Below are positions 1 through 7,825 of a stretch of 19,518 nt of DNA, piece by piece. The position numbers and the translations under genes were made by a program. Location of the stretch: positions 1 to 19,518 of the forward strand of contig CAKPKI010000021.1 in assembly GCA_934167135.1 (NCBI GenBank). The letters run 5' to 3'. Below the pieces are notes generated by a model that was given only the letters and a program-made list of their open reading frames with translations, made no database searches and was not told the DNA's origin. Numbering within the stretch: position 1 is the first letter of the stretch; each line of letters begins with the position of its first letter. This stretch comes from an uncultured Clostridia bacterium (GTDB lineage Bacteria; Bacillota; Clostridia; TANB77; CAG-508).

Positions 1-629
1 TAGCTTTAATGTCTAGAGAATTATTAATGAATCATCCTTCTATTACTAATTATTCAACAATTTGGACAGATTCTCTAAGAGATGGTAAATCTGCTTTATC
101 TAATACCAACAAGTTGGTTCGAAATTACTCTGGTTGTACTGGTTTAAAAACAGGTTCAACTTCACTTGCATTATTTAATCTTTCTGCTTCTGCTACTAGA
201 GATGGTCTATCTTTGATTGCAGTTATTATGAAAGCACCAACTTCTGCTCTTCGTTTTAGTAATGCAAGTACACTACTTGATTATGGTTTTAGTAATTATT
301 CTTTTAAATCATTTGGAAATCAAAATGATATTGTAAGAAATATTGCCGTGTCAAAAGGAACCTCAACAAATGTAAATGCAATTTATGAAACCACTCCATC
401 ATTTCTTATAAAAAAGGGAGACGAATCTAATATAACTTATGAAATTTCGTTAAATGATTCTATTCAAGCACCTATTGCTAAAGGTCAAAAACTTGGAAGT
501 ATTAATTATTCCTTAAATGGCTCACAAATTGATACTATTAATATAATTGCTGAAAACTCTGTAGATAAACTGAATTTATTTAATATGTCTCGAAATATAT
601 TAGAAAAATGGGTTAATTTACTGCATTGA
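1..629 (+). CDS. D-alanyl-D-alanine carboxypeptidase (peptidase S11, DacA/PBP5-like), 3' part
   Basis: Partial gene: the frame is open to the left edge (first full codon at base 3), so the N-terminal half with the SxxK and SxN motifs lies outside the window. The visible part contains the third active-site motif, KTG, at bases 147-155, inside a GLKTGSTSLALFNL stretch typical of S11 peptidases. About 100 residues follow that resemble the beta-rich PBP5 C-terminal domain, ending in a short helix (LNLFNMSRNILEKWVNLL) that could act as an amphipathic membrane anchor. Known role of the family: trimming the terminal D-Ala from peptidoglycan pentapeptides at the outer face of the membrane, which limits cross-linking. 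Met at base 9 is internal, not the start. The stop is TGA at 627-629. A weak T-rich hairpin (TTTTTGA/TCAAAAA, about 635-656) follows and may end the transcript. Which dac paralogue this is cannot be told from this half. Confidence 0.88.
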   Translation, partial: ALMSRELLMNHPSITNYSTIWTDSLRDGKSALSNTNKLVRNYSGCTGLKTGSTSLALFNLSASATRDGLSLIAVIMKAPTSALRFSNASTLLDYGFSNYSFKSFGNQNDIVRNIAVSKGTSTNVNAIYETTPSFLIKKGDESNITYEISLNDSIQAPIAKGQKLGSINYSLNGSQIDTINIIAENSVDKLNLFNMSRNILEKWVNLLH

Positions 630-659
630 TGGACTTTTTGATATTTTTTTCAAAAACAC

Positions 660-688
660 TTGTATTTTTATAAATTGTATGATAAACT
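660..688 (+). promoter_or_regulatory. Possible rpmB promoter
   Basis: TTGTAT (660-665) and TAAACT (683-688) are separated by 17 bases and lie about 30 bases before the rpmB ribosome binding site. An alternative -10, TATGAT at 678-683, has no well-spaced -35. The match is weak, so only the general location of the promoter is credible. Confidence 0.3.
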
Positions 689-735
689 AGGTATTAGTCA
701 TGTTTATAAAATAAAAATAGGAGGTGTATTTAATC

Positions 736-933
736 ATGGCAAAATGTGAAATTTGTGAAAAAACTGCAATTCATGGAAATAAATTAAGTATAACTCGTTC
801 TCATATAAGTAAAAGATCTCCACGTACATGGAAACCAAACTTAAGAACAGTAAAAGCTGATGTTGATGGAGAAATCAAAAAAATCCATGTATGTGCAAAA
901 TGTTTAAAAAACGGAAAAGTTAAAAGAGCATAG
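736..933 (+). CDS. rpmB: 50S ribosomal protein L28 (zinc-binding form)
   Basis: A 65-residue protein beginning MAKCEICEK, with the L28 signature GNKLSITRSHISKRSPRTWKPNL. L28 is a small protein of the large ribosomal subunit. Two cysteine pairs, C4/C7 and C53/C56, mark the zinc-ribbon form of L28, as opposed to the cysteine-free form some bacteria use when zinc is scarce. The start was set at ATG 736 because a strong AGGAGGTG site at 719-726 lies 11 bases ahead; the GTG at 724 falls inside that site and cannot be the start. It stands alone as a single-gene unit between the dac gene and a terminator that directly follows the TAG stop. Length is normal for the family. Confidence 0.96.
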   Translation: MAKCEICEKTAIHGNKLSITRSHISKRSPRTWKPNLRTVKADVDGEIKKIHVCAKCLKNGKVKRA

Positions 934-962
934 AAAAAACGCTTCAATACAAAGCGTTTTTT
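934..962. terminator. Bidirectional terminator between rpmB and the RNHCP gene
   Basis: An 11-bp perfect stem, AAAAAACGCTT (934-944) with AAGCGTTTTTT (952-962), and a 7-base loop. Both strands end in a T-run, so it can stop rpmB from the left and the minus-strand RNHCP gene from the right. It overlaps the stop codon of the latter (944-946). Confidence 0.88.
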
Positions 963-1297
963 CTTTTTATATAATTGGTCCGTTCTTTTTGACAACTTAA
1001 TCTTATTACTTCATCCATATTATCATCTTCTGCAACTTTGTTTTTTCTAATTGCACCACATTTTTTACATCTAAACACAATAACATATCCCTTTTTAGAA
1101 TTAGTTTCAAGTCCAATAGGTTCTAATATTCCGTGACAATTTTCTGCCCTATCTCCAGGATTAACATCTAAATGTTTAGAGTGCAAACAATATGGGCAAT
1201 GGTTCCTACATGTATACCCTAATTTAGGAACCATTTTACCGCAGTTTTCGCATATGAACTCTTCATCAATTTTGGTAAATTTACTTTTTTCTAACAT
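944..1297 (-). CDS. RNHCP domain zinc protein
   Basis: A 117-residue protein with the diagnostic RNHCP sequence at residues 31-35, within GYTCRNHCPYCLHSKHLD, followed by PGDR at 47-50. Cysteine pairs at C16/C19, C34/C37 and C77/C80, plus C30 and C54, suggest zinc-ribbon-like metal binding. RNHCP proteins are small, widespread in Bacillota and Actinomycetota, and have no established function that I can name; nucleic-acid binding is a guess from the metal ligands. ATG 1297 is preceded by a good AGGGAG site at about 1304-1310. The gene starts 27 bases after the stop of the nucleoside kinase gene with no terminator between, so the two are probably one operon driven from 2971-2999. Confidence 0.85.
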   Translation of the reverse strand: MLEKSKFTKIDEEFICENCGKMVPKLGYTCRNHCPYCLHSKHLDVNPGDRAENCHGILEPIGLETNSKKGYVIVFRCKKCGAIRKNKVAEDDNMDEVIRLSCQKERTNYIKRKNALY

Positions 1298-1324
1298 TTT
1301 TATCTCCCTTTTGTCAAACTTTAT

Positions 1325-2926
1325 CTACCCTTTAAAATCTCCTCCACCAAGGAACTCTTTTAATAGTGAATTTCTTGGAACTATATCTTTAGAAATTGGC
1401 TCGAAATAACGCAATATTTCAAGTAATCTTTGTGCTTCTGCATATTCTGCTTCATCATTTTTAATTTTTTCTAATAGTGGCATAGCTTCATTTTTTAGTA
1501 CTCCTAATTCATAAATTAGTGATGTATTGAATATACTATCAGCTTCTTCTTGGAATGGAAATATATTTTTTTCCTCTCCTAAATTAACATTGTTCCAAGT
1601 TGAAATTGTATCTTTTGCTGAATATCCTCTAAATTGATTGTCTCTTACAATTCTTCTTATTAGTCTTGTATCTGTTGTGGAAATTCTATTATATGCATCC
1701 ATATTTAATACTGTTAATGCACTTATGTATATTTTGTATTTTTGTTCTTGTGGTATTCTTTTTGTTAGTTCATCATTTAAACAATGTATTCCTTCTATTA
1801 CTAATACATCATCTTTTTCTAGTTTTATTTTATTACCATTGTATACTTTTGTACCTTTGTGAAAATCAAATTCTGGCATTTCTACCTCTTCACCATTTAA
1901 TAATGCTAATAAATGTTTATTAAATAGGTCTATATCTATAGCATGAATACTTTCAAAATCATATTCACCTTTTTCATTTCTTGGTGTATCTTCTCTTTCC
2001 ACAAAATAGTTATCTACTGATATTGTAACAGGTCTTAACCCATTAATTTTTAATTGAATTCCTAATCTCTGTGCAAATGTTGTCTTTCCAGAAGATGATG
2101 GTCCTGCAATTAAAACCATTTTTACACCTTTTCTTTTTGCTATTTTATCAGCTATTTGAGAAATCTTCTTCTCATGTAATGCTTCTGATAATAATATTAA
2201 GTATCTTATTTTATCTTCTTTTACCGTTTTGTTTAATTTATATACTGTTCCAACATTTAAAACTTTGTATATTGTTTCATATTCTTGTAAAGCCCATAAT
2301 AGTTTTTTAGTTTCTTTAAATTCTGGCAATACATTTACATTTTGTTTACTTGGATATCTTAGTAAAAATCCCTTACTATATTTTTGTAAGTCGAAAACTT
2401 TAGTAATTCCTGTATGTGTTGCAATTGTTTCATATATATAATTAAAATAATCATCACAATAATACATATTAATATCTTGTTTTTCTTCTACATCAAATTG
2501 TAATCTCCCTTTTGATGTATTTGTATGATTGTAAAAATTTTCTGCTTCTTCTCTAGTCATTGTTCTTTTTTCTATTTTTAAGTCTTTCTCTATTATCTCT
2601 TGCATTTTTGCTTTTACTTTTTCTAACATTTCTTCTGTTACTTCCATATTATCTATATCACAATACATAGAGTTTGATAATTGGTAATTTACTGTTATGT
2701 ATGCTCCTGGATATATATGCCAAAATGCTTTTCCCATTATGTATGTTAATGTTCTTCTGTATATTTTCATTCCTTCTTTTGAATTAATATCTATTAATTC
2801 AATTTTTCCTTCACTTGATACTACATCATCTAAGTTTTTATATTCATTGTTATATTTTGCTCCAACTACTGGATATTCACTTTTTTCTATTTGTTCTTTT
2901 AATAGTTCTGATATTTTTCCTTCCAT
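1325..2926 (-). CDS. Nucleoside (uridine-type) kinase with ThrRS-like N-terminal half
   Basis: A 533-residue two-part protein. Residues about 268-480 form a P-loop kinase of the uridine kinase/phosphoribulokinase type: Walker A GPSSSGKTT (275-283), SVDNYF (303-308), VLVIEGIHCL (374-383) and a lid-like DTRLIRRIVRD (419-429). Family role: ATP-dependent phosphorylation of a nucleoside, classically uridine or cytidine to the monophosphate. Residues about 50-135 align with the second additional (editing) domain of threonyl-tRNA synthetase, for example YIMGKAFWHIYP against HIMAQSIKRLFP of the thrS product in this window. The editing histidines H74 and H78 of that protein are replaced here by R58 and Y62, so editing activity is unlikely. 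This fused architecture is known in Bacillota, where it is usually annotated simply as nucleoside kinase. ATG 2926 has an AAGGAAG site just upstream. The exact substrate is not readable from sequence. Confidence 0.88.
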   Translation of the reverse strand: MEGKISELLKEQIEKSEYPVVGAKYNNEYKNLDDVVSSEGKIELIDINSKEGMKIYRRTLTYIMGKAFWHIYPGAYITVNYQLSNSMYCDIDNMEVTEEMLEKVKAKMQEIIEKDLKIEKRTMTREEAENFYNHTNTSKGRLQFDVEEKQDINMYYCDDYFNYIYETIATHTGITKVFDLQKYSKGFLLRYPSKQNVNVLPEFKETKKLLWALQEYETIYKVLNVGTVYKLNKTVKEDKIRYLILLSEALHEKKISQIADKIAKRKGVKMVLIAGPSSSGKTTFAQRLGIQLKINGLRPVTISVDNYFVEREDTPRNEKGEYDFESIHAIDIDLFNKHLLALLNGEEVEMPEFDFHKGTKVYNGNKIKLEKDDVLVIEGIHCLNDELTKRIPQEQKYKIYISALTVLNMDAYNRISTTDTRLIRRIVRDNQFRGYSAKDTISTWNNVNLGEEKNIFPFQEEADSIFNTSLIYELGVLKNEAMPLLEKIKNDEAEYAEAQRLLEILRYFEPISKDIVPRNSLLKEFLGGGDFKG

Positions 2927-2970
2927 ATCTTTCTTCCTTTCTTGCTTTTGTATTATTACTTTGCAGTCAT

Positions 2971-2999
2971 ATTTTACTATATATTAATTTAAAAATCAA
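2971..2999 (-). promoter_or_regulatory. Promoter of the nucleoside kinase-RNHCP operon
   Basis: On the minus strand TTGATT (2999-2994), 17 bases, then TAAAAT (2976-2971), about 45 bases before the kinase start. Good sigma-A-type match with ideal spacing. Confidence 0.7.
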
Positions 3000-3013
3000 G
3001 TATTGCATAAATA

Positions 3014-3039
3014 AAACCTATGTGTTGATACATAGGTTT
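3014..3039 (-). terminator. Terminator after gpmA
   Basis: A 9-bp perfect stem, AAACCTATG (3014-3022) with CATAGGTTT (3031-3039), 8-base loop, just past the gpmA stop. In the minus direction it is followed by a modest T-rich tail (TATTTAT). It separates the ABC-gpmA operon from the kinase operon, whose promoter is 15 bases further on. Confidence 0.7.
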
Positions 3040-3046
3040 ATATTAA

Positions 3047-3742
3047 TTATTTATTTTTTAGATAATAATGTTTTATTGGTTTCAAATTATCATCTAGCTC
3101 ATAACAAATTGGATTACCTGTTTGTAATTCAAGTTTAATAACATCCTCATCACTCATACCATCTAAATATTTTATTAAACCTCTTAGGCTGTTTCCATGA
3201 GCTGTAATTATAACTCTTTTTCCCTTCTCTAATTCAGGCTTTATATCAGTATCCCAATATTCAACAACTCTTTTAATTGTATCTACTAGATTTTCTGTTT
3301 TAGGTAATTCATCTTTAGTTAAGTCTTTATATTTAGGATCATTGCCAGGATATCTTGGGTCTGCTTCTTCTAATTCTGGTGGTCTTACATTTGTACTTCT
3401 TCTCCATAATAGGACTTGCTCTGCGCCATATTTTTCTCTTGTTTCGTCTTTATTTAATCCTTGTAAAGCACCATAATGCCTCTCATTTAATCTCCAACTT
3501 CTTTTTATTTCTATATTTTCTTCGCCCATTTCTTTTAATATATAATCAAGTGTATCTTCTGCTCTTTTTAATACAGATGTAAAAGCTACATCAAAATGAA
3601 ATCCTTGTTCTTTTAAAACTTTTCCCGCTTCTTTAGCTTCATTAATTCCTTGCTCTGATAATTCAACATCAGTCCAACCTGTAAATTTGTTTTCCAAATT
3701 CCACATACTTTGTCCATGTCTAACTAATACTAATTTAATCAT
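3047..3742 (-). CDS. gpmA: 2,3-bisphosphoglycerate-dependent phosphoglycerate mutase
   Basis: A 231-residue histidine-phosphatase-fold enzyme that interconverts 3- and 2-phosphoglycerate in glycolysis in the cytoplasm. The N-terminal VRHGQSMWN carries the catalytic phospho-histidine H9 next to R8. Also visible are [13 protein letters not shown] (20-32), acid/base E87 in [12 protein letters not shown], and the second catalytic histidine H182 in [10 protein letters not shown]. Length is at the short end of the dPGM family (usually 230-250). ATG 3742 is preceded by a GGAGGG site at 3749-3754. Only 17 bases separate it from the ABC permease stop, with no terminator between, so it is probably co-transcribed with the exporter genes. 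That is unusual company for a glycolytic gene; a private promoter inside the permease coding region was not seen but cannot be excluded. Confidence 0.95.
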   Translation of the reverse strand: MIKLVLVRHGQSMWNLENKFTGWTDVELSEQGINEAKEAGKVLKEQGFHFDVAFTSVLKRAEDTLDYILKEMGEENIEIKRSWRLNERHYGALQGLNKDETREKYGAEQVLLWRRSTNVRPPELEEADPRYPGNDPKYKDLTKDELPKTENLVDTIKRVVEYWDTDIKPELEKGKRVIITAHGNSLRGLIKYLDGMSDEDVIKLELQTGNPICYELDDNLKPIKHYYLKNK

Positions 3743-3759
3743 CTTTATCCCTCCGTATT

Positions 3760-6048
3760 CTATTCATTTCCTTTAAGACTTGTAACCATATCAATCTTAT
3801 CAACTTTTTTAGCTAATATTTTAGAAAATATATAAGATACAATAAAAGTTCCAACTATAGCCCATATATATGATAACAGTTTGATATAACTGCTAAAATC
3901 ATAAGTTTCAGCTAATGCCATTTTAAAAATAAAGCTTGTCATATAATATCCTAATGGAAGTCCTATAATAATTGATATTATTGTTATCCAATTATTTTGT
4001 TTTATGTATATCTTTTTAATTTTCGAATTCTTAAATCCAAGTACTTTTAATGTGGCAAATTGATATTGTTTTTCTGTAAATGACAATATTCCTAAATTGT
4101 ATATTATTACTCCTCCTAAAATTGATGCAATAACAATTAATAATATAATCATAGTTTTCATTGTATTAATCATACTATTCATACCATCTTCTAATGCTTG
4201 TTTGTCTTGTATTATTTCTACTCCATCAATTTCTTTAATATTGCTTAAGTCTTTATTTGTATAAACAGCATCTGGCTTATATTCAATTCCTAAAGATTCT
4301 AGATATTTTCTAGTCATTTTTATATTTTGATTTTGTGGATCTCTGTCAAATCCAACTATTTCACTTTCATAATATTTGTCATCTCCATAAATATGCCAAG
4401 AAATTTTATCTCCTATTTTATATCCTTTGTTTTTAGCTAATTTTTCTGTAACATATACTCCATCATCTGAAGAAAGCTCCATAAATTCTCCACTATGTTT
4501 TATAAATCTTACATAACCATTACTATCATCTACAAATATGTTATTCGCTTCTCTAGTATCTCCATTTTTGACTTCTATTCCTAGCGTTTTAGAAGTATTA
4601 TTTCCATATTCAGCTGTTATTTTATCTAACATATCTTCTGTATATTCACTTTTTAAAGTTAATTTATAGTCAAAATTATATAGTTTTTCAAATTGTGTGT
4701 CAATAAAATTTTTCATTGTATCTAGCATTCCAAATGCACATACTAAAAGCATACAACATCCTGCCATACCAGCTATTCCCATAAGAGTTCTCATTTTATT
4801 TCTTATGATATCTCTGATATTCCATTTTGAAGAAAATCCCATCTTTTTGAATATTCCTTTTGTTGTAATATTTAAGCTGTTTTTCTTTACATTTGGCATT
4901 TCTGTTCTTAATGTTTCGGCTGGACTTTCTTTTAATTCACTTCTACATGTGATATATGTAACAAGTGACACTATAAGTACTACTGCTATTGCAACCAAGA
5001 AACTACTATTTGAAACTGCTGCTTTTCCATTTGGAACTTGAAAATATGACATCTCCATTCCAATAAATAAGTTTCCTATAAAAAGTGGGCCTACTATTAA
5101 TCCTACTATTGCTGCAAATGTTGCAATCCAAAATCCATAACCAACATAATGATTTGTTATTTTTGTTTTCTTAAATCCTAATGCTTTTAATGTTCCTATT
5201 TGTATTCTTTGCTTTTTTACCACTCTTGTCATTGTTGTAATAACAGATAAGATTGCTATAAATAAGAATAGCCCTGTAAATACTCCTACATATGTCTCTC
5301 CTTCTTCAATTTCATTTTGATAAGACGAATACGAAAACTCATCTTTTATGTCTGTTACCGCAATTGCATCTTTTACTTTATCTTCTATTTCATTTTTTAC
5401 ATAGTTTTTGTTTTCTTCATTATCTACATCTACCATCACATAATTATATATGGACATATTTTCTGGCAATTCTTTTGTTGACAAATAGCAAAATCCATAA
5501 TCAATATGATTTGGAAATCTTGCTGATTCATCTTTTATGTCATAAACATGGTCTGTAATATTTACAAGTCCTATAATTTCTTCTTCTAAAGTCATTTTGT
5601 CATATTTTATTTTGATTATATCTCCAACTTTTAAATTGTTATGATTCGCATAATATTCGTCAAGCCATACTCCTTTTGTTTCTTTGTCAAATGATTTTCC
5701 ATCTGCAACATAAAATTTTGATATTTCATTTGATTCTATAAAATTTATTTGCAATGTTCTGTCTTCTTCTGATTCCATTGTTCCTGTTATAGTTAGTTTT
5801 CTTTCTGCATTTTTTACATGTTCTATATTTTTGATATTTTCTAAATCTTCATCTGTGAAGTTTTGACCTACTACATCTAAATCTTGTAAATTATTCTCAC
5901 TATAAAAAACATTTGCAGTATTTTGCATACCTTCCATATAAGATCTTACACCTGCATATACCATTACTCCTAAGAATATCATTAAAAATATTGTGATAAA
6001 TTGCGATAAGTTAAGTCTTATATCTCGAAACATTTTTCTTTTTAACAT
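3760..6048 (-). CDS. ABC transporter permease, two FtsX-type modules
   Basis: A 762-residue membrane protein with the layout of large single-chain exporter permeases. TM1 is near residues 16-36, followed by an extracytoplasmic region of about 200 residues. A first FtsX-like module follows (about 255-375, containing [15 protein letters not shown], three helices), then a further helix near 420-445, a second extracytoplasmic region, and a C-terminal FtsX module (about 640-755, containing [15 protein letters not shown]). Such permeases work with a LolD/MacB-type ATPase to move substrates such as lipids, peptides or drugs out of the membrane; the substrate here is unknown. The ATPase gene lies directly upstream and its stop overlaps this start (TAATG). 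I chose ATG 6048 rather than TTG 6054 because the GAGGAGG site lies 10 bases before the ATG but only 4 before the TTG. The frame is intact even though the ATPase gene is frameshifted. Confidence 0.88.
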   Translation of the reverse strand: MLKRKMFRDIRLNLSQFITIFLMIFLGVMVYAGVRSYMEGMQNTANVFYSENNLQDLDVVGQNFTDEDLENIKNIEHVKNAERKLTITGTMESEEDRTLQINFIESNEISKFYVADGKSFDKETKGVWLDEYYANHNNLKVGDIIKIKYDKMTLEEEIIGLVNITDHVYDIKDESARFPNHIDYGFCYLSTKELPENMSIYNYVMVDVDNEENKNYVKNEIEDKVKDAIAVTDIKDEFSYSSYQNEIEEGETYVGVFTGLFLFIAILSVITTMTRVVKKQRIQIGTLKALGFKKTKITNHYVGYGFWIATFAAIVGLIVGPLFIGNLFIGMEMSYFQVPNGKAAVSNSSFLVAIAVVLIVSLVTYITCRSELKESPAETLRTEMPNVKKNSLNITTKGIFKKMGFSSKWNIRDIIRNKMRTLMGIAGMAGCCMLLVCAFGMLDTMKNFIDTQFEKLYNFDYKLTLKSEYTEDMLDKITAEYGNNTSKTLGIEVKNGDTREANNIFVDDSNGYVRFIKHSGEFMELSSDDGVYVTEKLAKNKGYKIGDKISWHIYGDDKYYESEIVGFDRDPQNQNIKMTRKYLESLGIEYKPDAVYTNKDLSNIKEIDGVEIIQDKQALEDGMNSMINTMKTMIILLIVIASILGGVIIYNLGILSFTEKQYQFATLKVLGFKNSKIKKIYIKQNNWITIISIIIGLPLGYYMTSFIFKMALAETYDFSSYIKLLSYIWAIVGTFIVSYIFSKILAKKVDKIDMVTSLKGNE

Positions 6049-6759
6049 TACCAATTTACCTCCTCAATATTTTTTGGTTGATTATTTATTTCGTTGCTTT
6101 CTACTTTTCCATTCTTTAGTCTTATTACTCTATCTGCAACTTCTGCAATTAGACTATTATGTGTTACTATAATTACTGTATTTTCTCCATTATTTGCATC
6201 ACATTGCTTTTTTAATAATTTTAATACTTCTACACCTGTTTTAGAGTCTAATGCTCCTGTTGGCTCATCACACAATAGCAATACTGGATTTTTTGCTATT
6301 GCTCTTGCAATTGATACTCTTTGTTGTTCTCCTCCTGATAATTGATTTGGAAATTTATTTGCATGTTGTTCTAATCCTACTTCTTTTAAAATTTCTTTTG
6401 CATCTTTTGGCTCTTTTACTATGTCATTTATTAATTGCACATTTTCTAATACTGTTAGTGTTGGCAATATATTGTAAAATTGAAATATGAACCCTATGTT
6501 TTCTGCTCTATAATCTGTTAGTTGATTTTCATTGTAATTTGATATTTTTTCTCCTTTTACAGTTATTTCTCCTGATGTTACTGTATCCATTCCTCCGTAA
6601 TAAGTTTAATAGTGTTGATTTTCCTGCTCCTGATGGTCCTAGTATTACTACAAATTCTCCTTTGTTTATTGTAAAGTCTACTCCGTCTAATGCATTGAAA
6701 CTTTTTTCTCCAATGTTATATGTTTTTTTAACATTTTCAAATTTGATTAGTTCTTTCAT
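6048..6759 (-). pseudogene. ABC transporter ATP-binding protein (LolD/MacB type), frameshifted
   Basis: The gene reads as a normal ATPase of about 236 residues only if one base is skipped. Frame one (6759 to about 6597) gives MKELIKFENVKKTYNIG and Walker A GPSGAGKST (residues 41-49), then runs into RRNGYSN. The second frame (from about 6596) resumes with GGMDTVTSGEI, Q-loop FIFQFYN, signature LSGGEQQRV, Walker [13 protein letters not shown] and switch histidine IVTHN. Removing the single G at 6597 (C on the coding strand, turning TTATTACGGAGGA into TTATTAGGAGGA) restores one continuous reading frame. All other motifs are intact, so this is either a very recent mutation or a sequencing/assembly error. 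The start ATG 6759 has an AAGGAAG site. The gene heads the exporter-gpmA operon behind a long leader. If the shift is real, the permease has no ATPase from this locus. Confidence 0.85.
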
Positions 6760-6790
6760 TATATCTTCTTCCTTTCTTAAGGCACAAACC

Positions 6791-6965
6791 AGGTTGGAAA
6801 AGAATTAAATTTTGGCAAGCACTGATGCTGTTAAAGCTTGCTTGTTACAGCATCAGTATGTATAACTGAAAGTTTTATTTAAAAGGCAAGGGCGCATATG
6901 TAGTGTATGTAACCGCGTTTTAAATGAAATTTGACATAGCCAAAATTGTAATTATTTTTCAACCT
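6791..6965 (-). other. Folded 5' leader element of the ABC-gpmA operon (inverted-repeat bounded)
   Basis: This fills most of the 378-base gap before the ATPase gene and lies inside the predicted transcript. Outer arms at 6791-6816 and 6939-6965 are imperfect inverted repeats, both containing GCCAAAATT on opposite strands. Inside are a perfect 11-bp hairpin, ACTGATGCTGT (6821-6831) with ACAGCATCAGT (6847-6857), and an arm pairing about 6873-6884 with 6918-6929, capped by a GC-richer loop. The loop word GCTTGC (6836-6841) is complementary to GCAAGC (6815-6820), offering a competing pairing. It matches no riboswitch class I recognise and has no T-run terminator. It could be a cis-regulatory RNA or a small non-coding inverted-repeat (MITE-like) insertion; no clear target-site duplication is visible. 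Only very short ORFs without ribosome sites occur in it. Confidence 0.6.
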
Positions 6966-6987
6966 TCCCTCTTTTATTTTTTTCTTG

Positions 6988-7016
6988 ATTATACTTCTTT
7001 TACATTTTTCAGTCAA
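6988..7016 (-). promoter_or_regulatory. Promoter of the ABC-gpmA operon
   Basis: On the minus strand TTGACT (7016-7011), 17 bases, then TATAAT (6993-6988): a near-consensus promoter. It predicts a 5' untranslated leader of about 220 nt before the ATPase start at 6759. Confidence 0.8.
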
Positions 7017-7045
7017 TAGAATATGAAAGTTTTTTCACATTCTAT
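7016..7045. promoter_or_regulatory. 30-bp palindrome abutting the ABC promoter, likely operator
   Basis: Arms ATAGAATATGAAA (7016-7028) and TTTCACATTCTAT (7033-7045) match as inverted repeats at 12 of 13 positions around a 4-base centre. It touches the -35 box, a place where repressors or activators commonly bind. The TetR-family regulator at 8416 is the nearest candidate protein. The binding partner is inferred, not shown. Confidence 0.6.
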
Positions 7046-7082
7046 CTATTTAACTTCTATTCTGGAATATGTTAATCATAGA

Positions 7083-7114
7083 AAATGGAGAGAACAATTA
7101 AATTCCCTCCATTT
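7083..7114 (-). terminator. Hairpin after the unknown gene 7138-7620
   Basis: A 12-bp stem (7083-7094 with 7103-7114, one G-U pair) and an 8-base loop, 24 bases past the stop. The T-run on the minus strand is weak (TTTTC then TCTATG), so it may be an inefficient terminator or a stabilising 3' hairpin. Confidence 0.5.
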
Positions 7115-7137
7115 CTTCGAAACAACTTTTTATCAAA

Positions 7138-7620
7138 TTAGTATTCTAAAAATTTAAGCACAATTGATTTCACAAATGGCTGTTCAAAAATCCACTTATA
7201 CTCTCCTGTTTCCTTCTGAACAAATTCATCATATACACTGTCTATTTTTTGATTCAATTCTTCACGAGCTTCTTCCAGAGATTTTATATAACTTTGGATA
7301 TCCTCTTTAGCTTCGCTAAGATTTTCCTCAAATTCTTTTCGGCTAATTATCACTGAATTTAGTTTTTCAATATTTTCTCTTATTATTTCTGGATTTCTAA
7401 GAGAAAAATAGCAAGAATGCTCAATAGCATCATAATGCCAGTTGAGAATATTGTTCCAAGCTCCTCCTTCTTCACATGATTTTTTAATTTGTTCAAGAGG
7501 TAACAGTCTTTTGCTTCCCAAAGTCTTAAAAGCTTCATATTGTAAACCTTTCATTTCTTTTAAGTCTTTTTCTACTTGTTCTTTTTCCCGTACAAGTTCC
7601 ATAATCTTCTTTGTACTCAT
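7138..7620 (-). CDS. Hypothetical protein with coiled-coil segments
   Basis: 160 residues, not recognised. Charged helical stretches at about 5-25 (LVREKEQVEKDLKEMKG) and 80-130 (KEFEENLSEAKEDIQSYIK, LEEAREELNQKID) have heptad-like spacing and suggest a coiled coil. The middle (residues 50-75, with GGAWNNILNWHYDAIEHSC) is aromatic-rich. There is no signal peptide or membrane helix, so it is probably cytoplasmic. The start was moved from Met at 7653 to Met at 7620 because an AAAGGAGA site lies 8 bases before the latter and nothing resembling one precedes the former. It is transcribed alone, divergently from the coiled-coil gene at 7826, from an extended -10 promoter at 7666-7674. No function is proposed. 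Confidence 0.7.
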   Translation of the reverse strand: MSTKKIMELVREKEQVEKDLKEMKGLQYEAFKTLGSKRLLPLEQIKKSCEEGGAWNNILNWHYDAIEHSCYFSLRNPEIIRENIEKLNSVIISRKEFEENLSEAKEDIQSYIKSLEEAREELNQKIDSVYDEFVQKETGEYKWIFEQPFVKSIVLKFLEY

Positions 7621-7665
7621 TTCGTTGTCTCCTTTTTTCAACAAAACACTCATTGTTACAGGCTT

Positions 7666-7674
7666 ATTATATCA
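7666..7674 (-). promoter_or_regulatory. Extended -10 promoter of gene 7138-7620
   Basis: The minus strand reads TGATATAAT, an extended -10 (TGN plus consensus TATAAT), about 45 bases before the ATG. The -35 region is only T-rich (TTTATT), as expected for extended -10 promoters. Confidence 0.6.
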
Positions 7675-7723
7675 TATTTTATGTAAAAAATAAAGTTTTT
7701 ATTGTTTTTTTTATTTTTATATA

Positions 7724-7752
7724 TTGACAAATACTCTATTTAACTGTATACT
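7724..7752 (+). promoter_or_regulatory. Promoter of the heptad-repeat gene
   Basis: Consensus TTGACA (7724-7729), 17 bases, TATACT (7747-7752), about 73 bases before the ATG at 7826. It is divergent from the promoter at 7666-7674. Confidence 0.8.
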
Positions 7753-7825
7753 TTTGTTATGGTTTTTAATTCATTATTTTTTATTTCAAAATTGTTATAT
7801 ATTTTTTATTAAGGAGGTGATTTCA

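Noticed and set aside
6590..6590. Separate gene starting at ATG 6590 (C-terminal part of the ATPase)
   Set aside because: GGAGGA sits only one base before the ATG, too close for initiation, and the product would lack Walker A.
6585..6600. Programmed ribosomal frameshift in the ABC ATPase gene
   Set aside because: Restoration needs a +1 shift at TTA-CGG, which is not a known slippery site, and the GGAGGA motif lies after the shift point rather than before it. ABC ATPases of this family are not known to use recoding. Mutation or sequencing error is simpler.
6815..6857. H-type pseudoknot between the hairpin loop and its flank in the ABC leader
   Set aside because: The complementary words are real, but the flank directly joins the base of an 11-bp stem with no linker, so both pairings cannot coexist. 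Kept only as a competing pairing.
6783..6972. Confident call of an insertion sequence or MITE
   Set aside because: The inverted arms are imperfect, no target-site duplication is seen, and no second copy lies in the window.
6781..6985. Known riboswitch class in the ABC leader
   Set aside because: I compared it by eye with T-box, SAM, FMN, guanidine and c-di-GMP consensus words and found none.
7621..7653. Longer N-terminus for the unknown protein starting at 7653
   Set aside because: No ribosome site precedes 7653, while an AAAGGAGA site lies 8 bases before the ATG at 7620.
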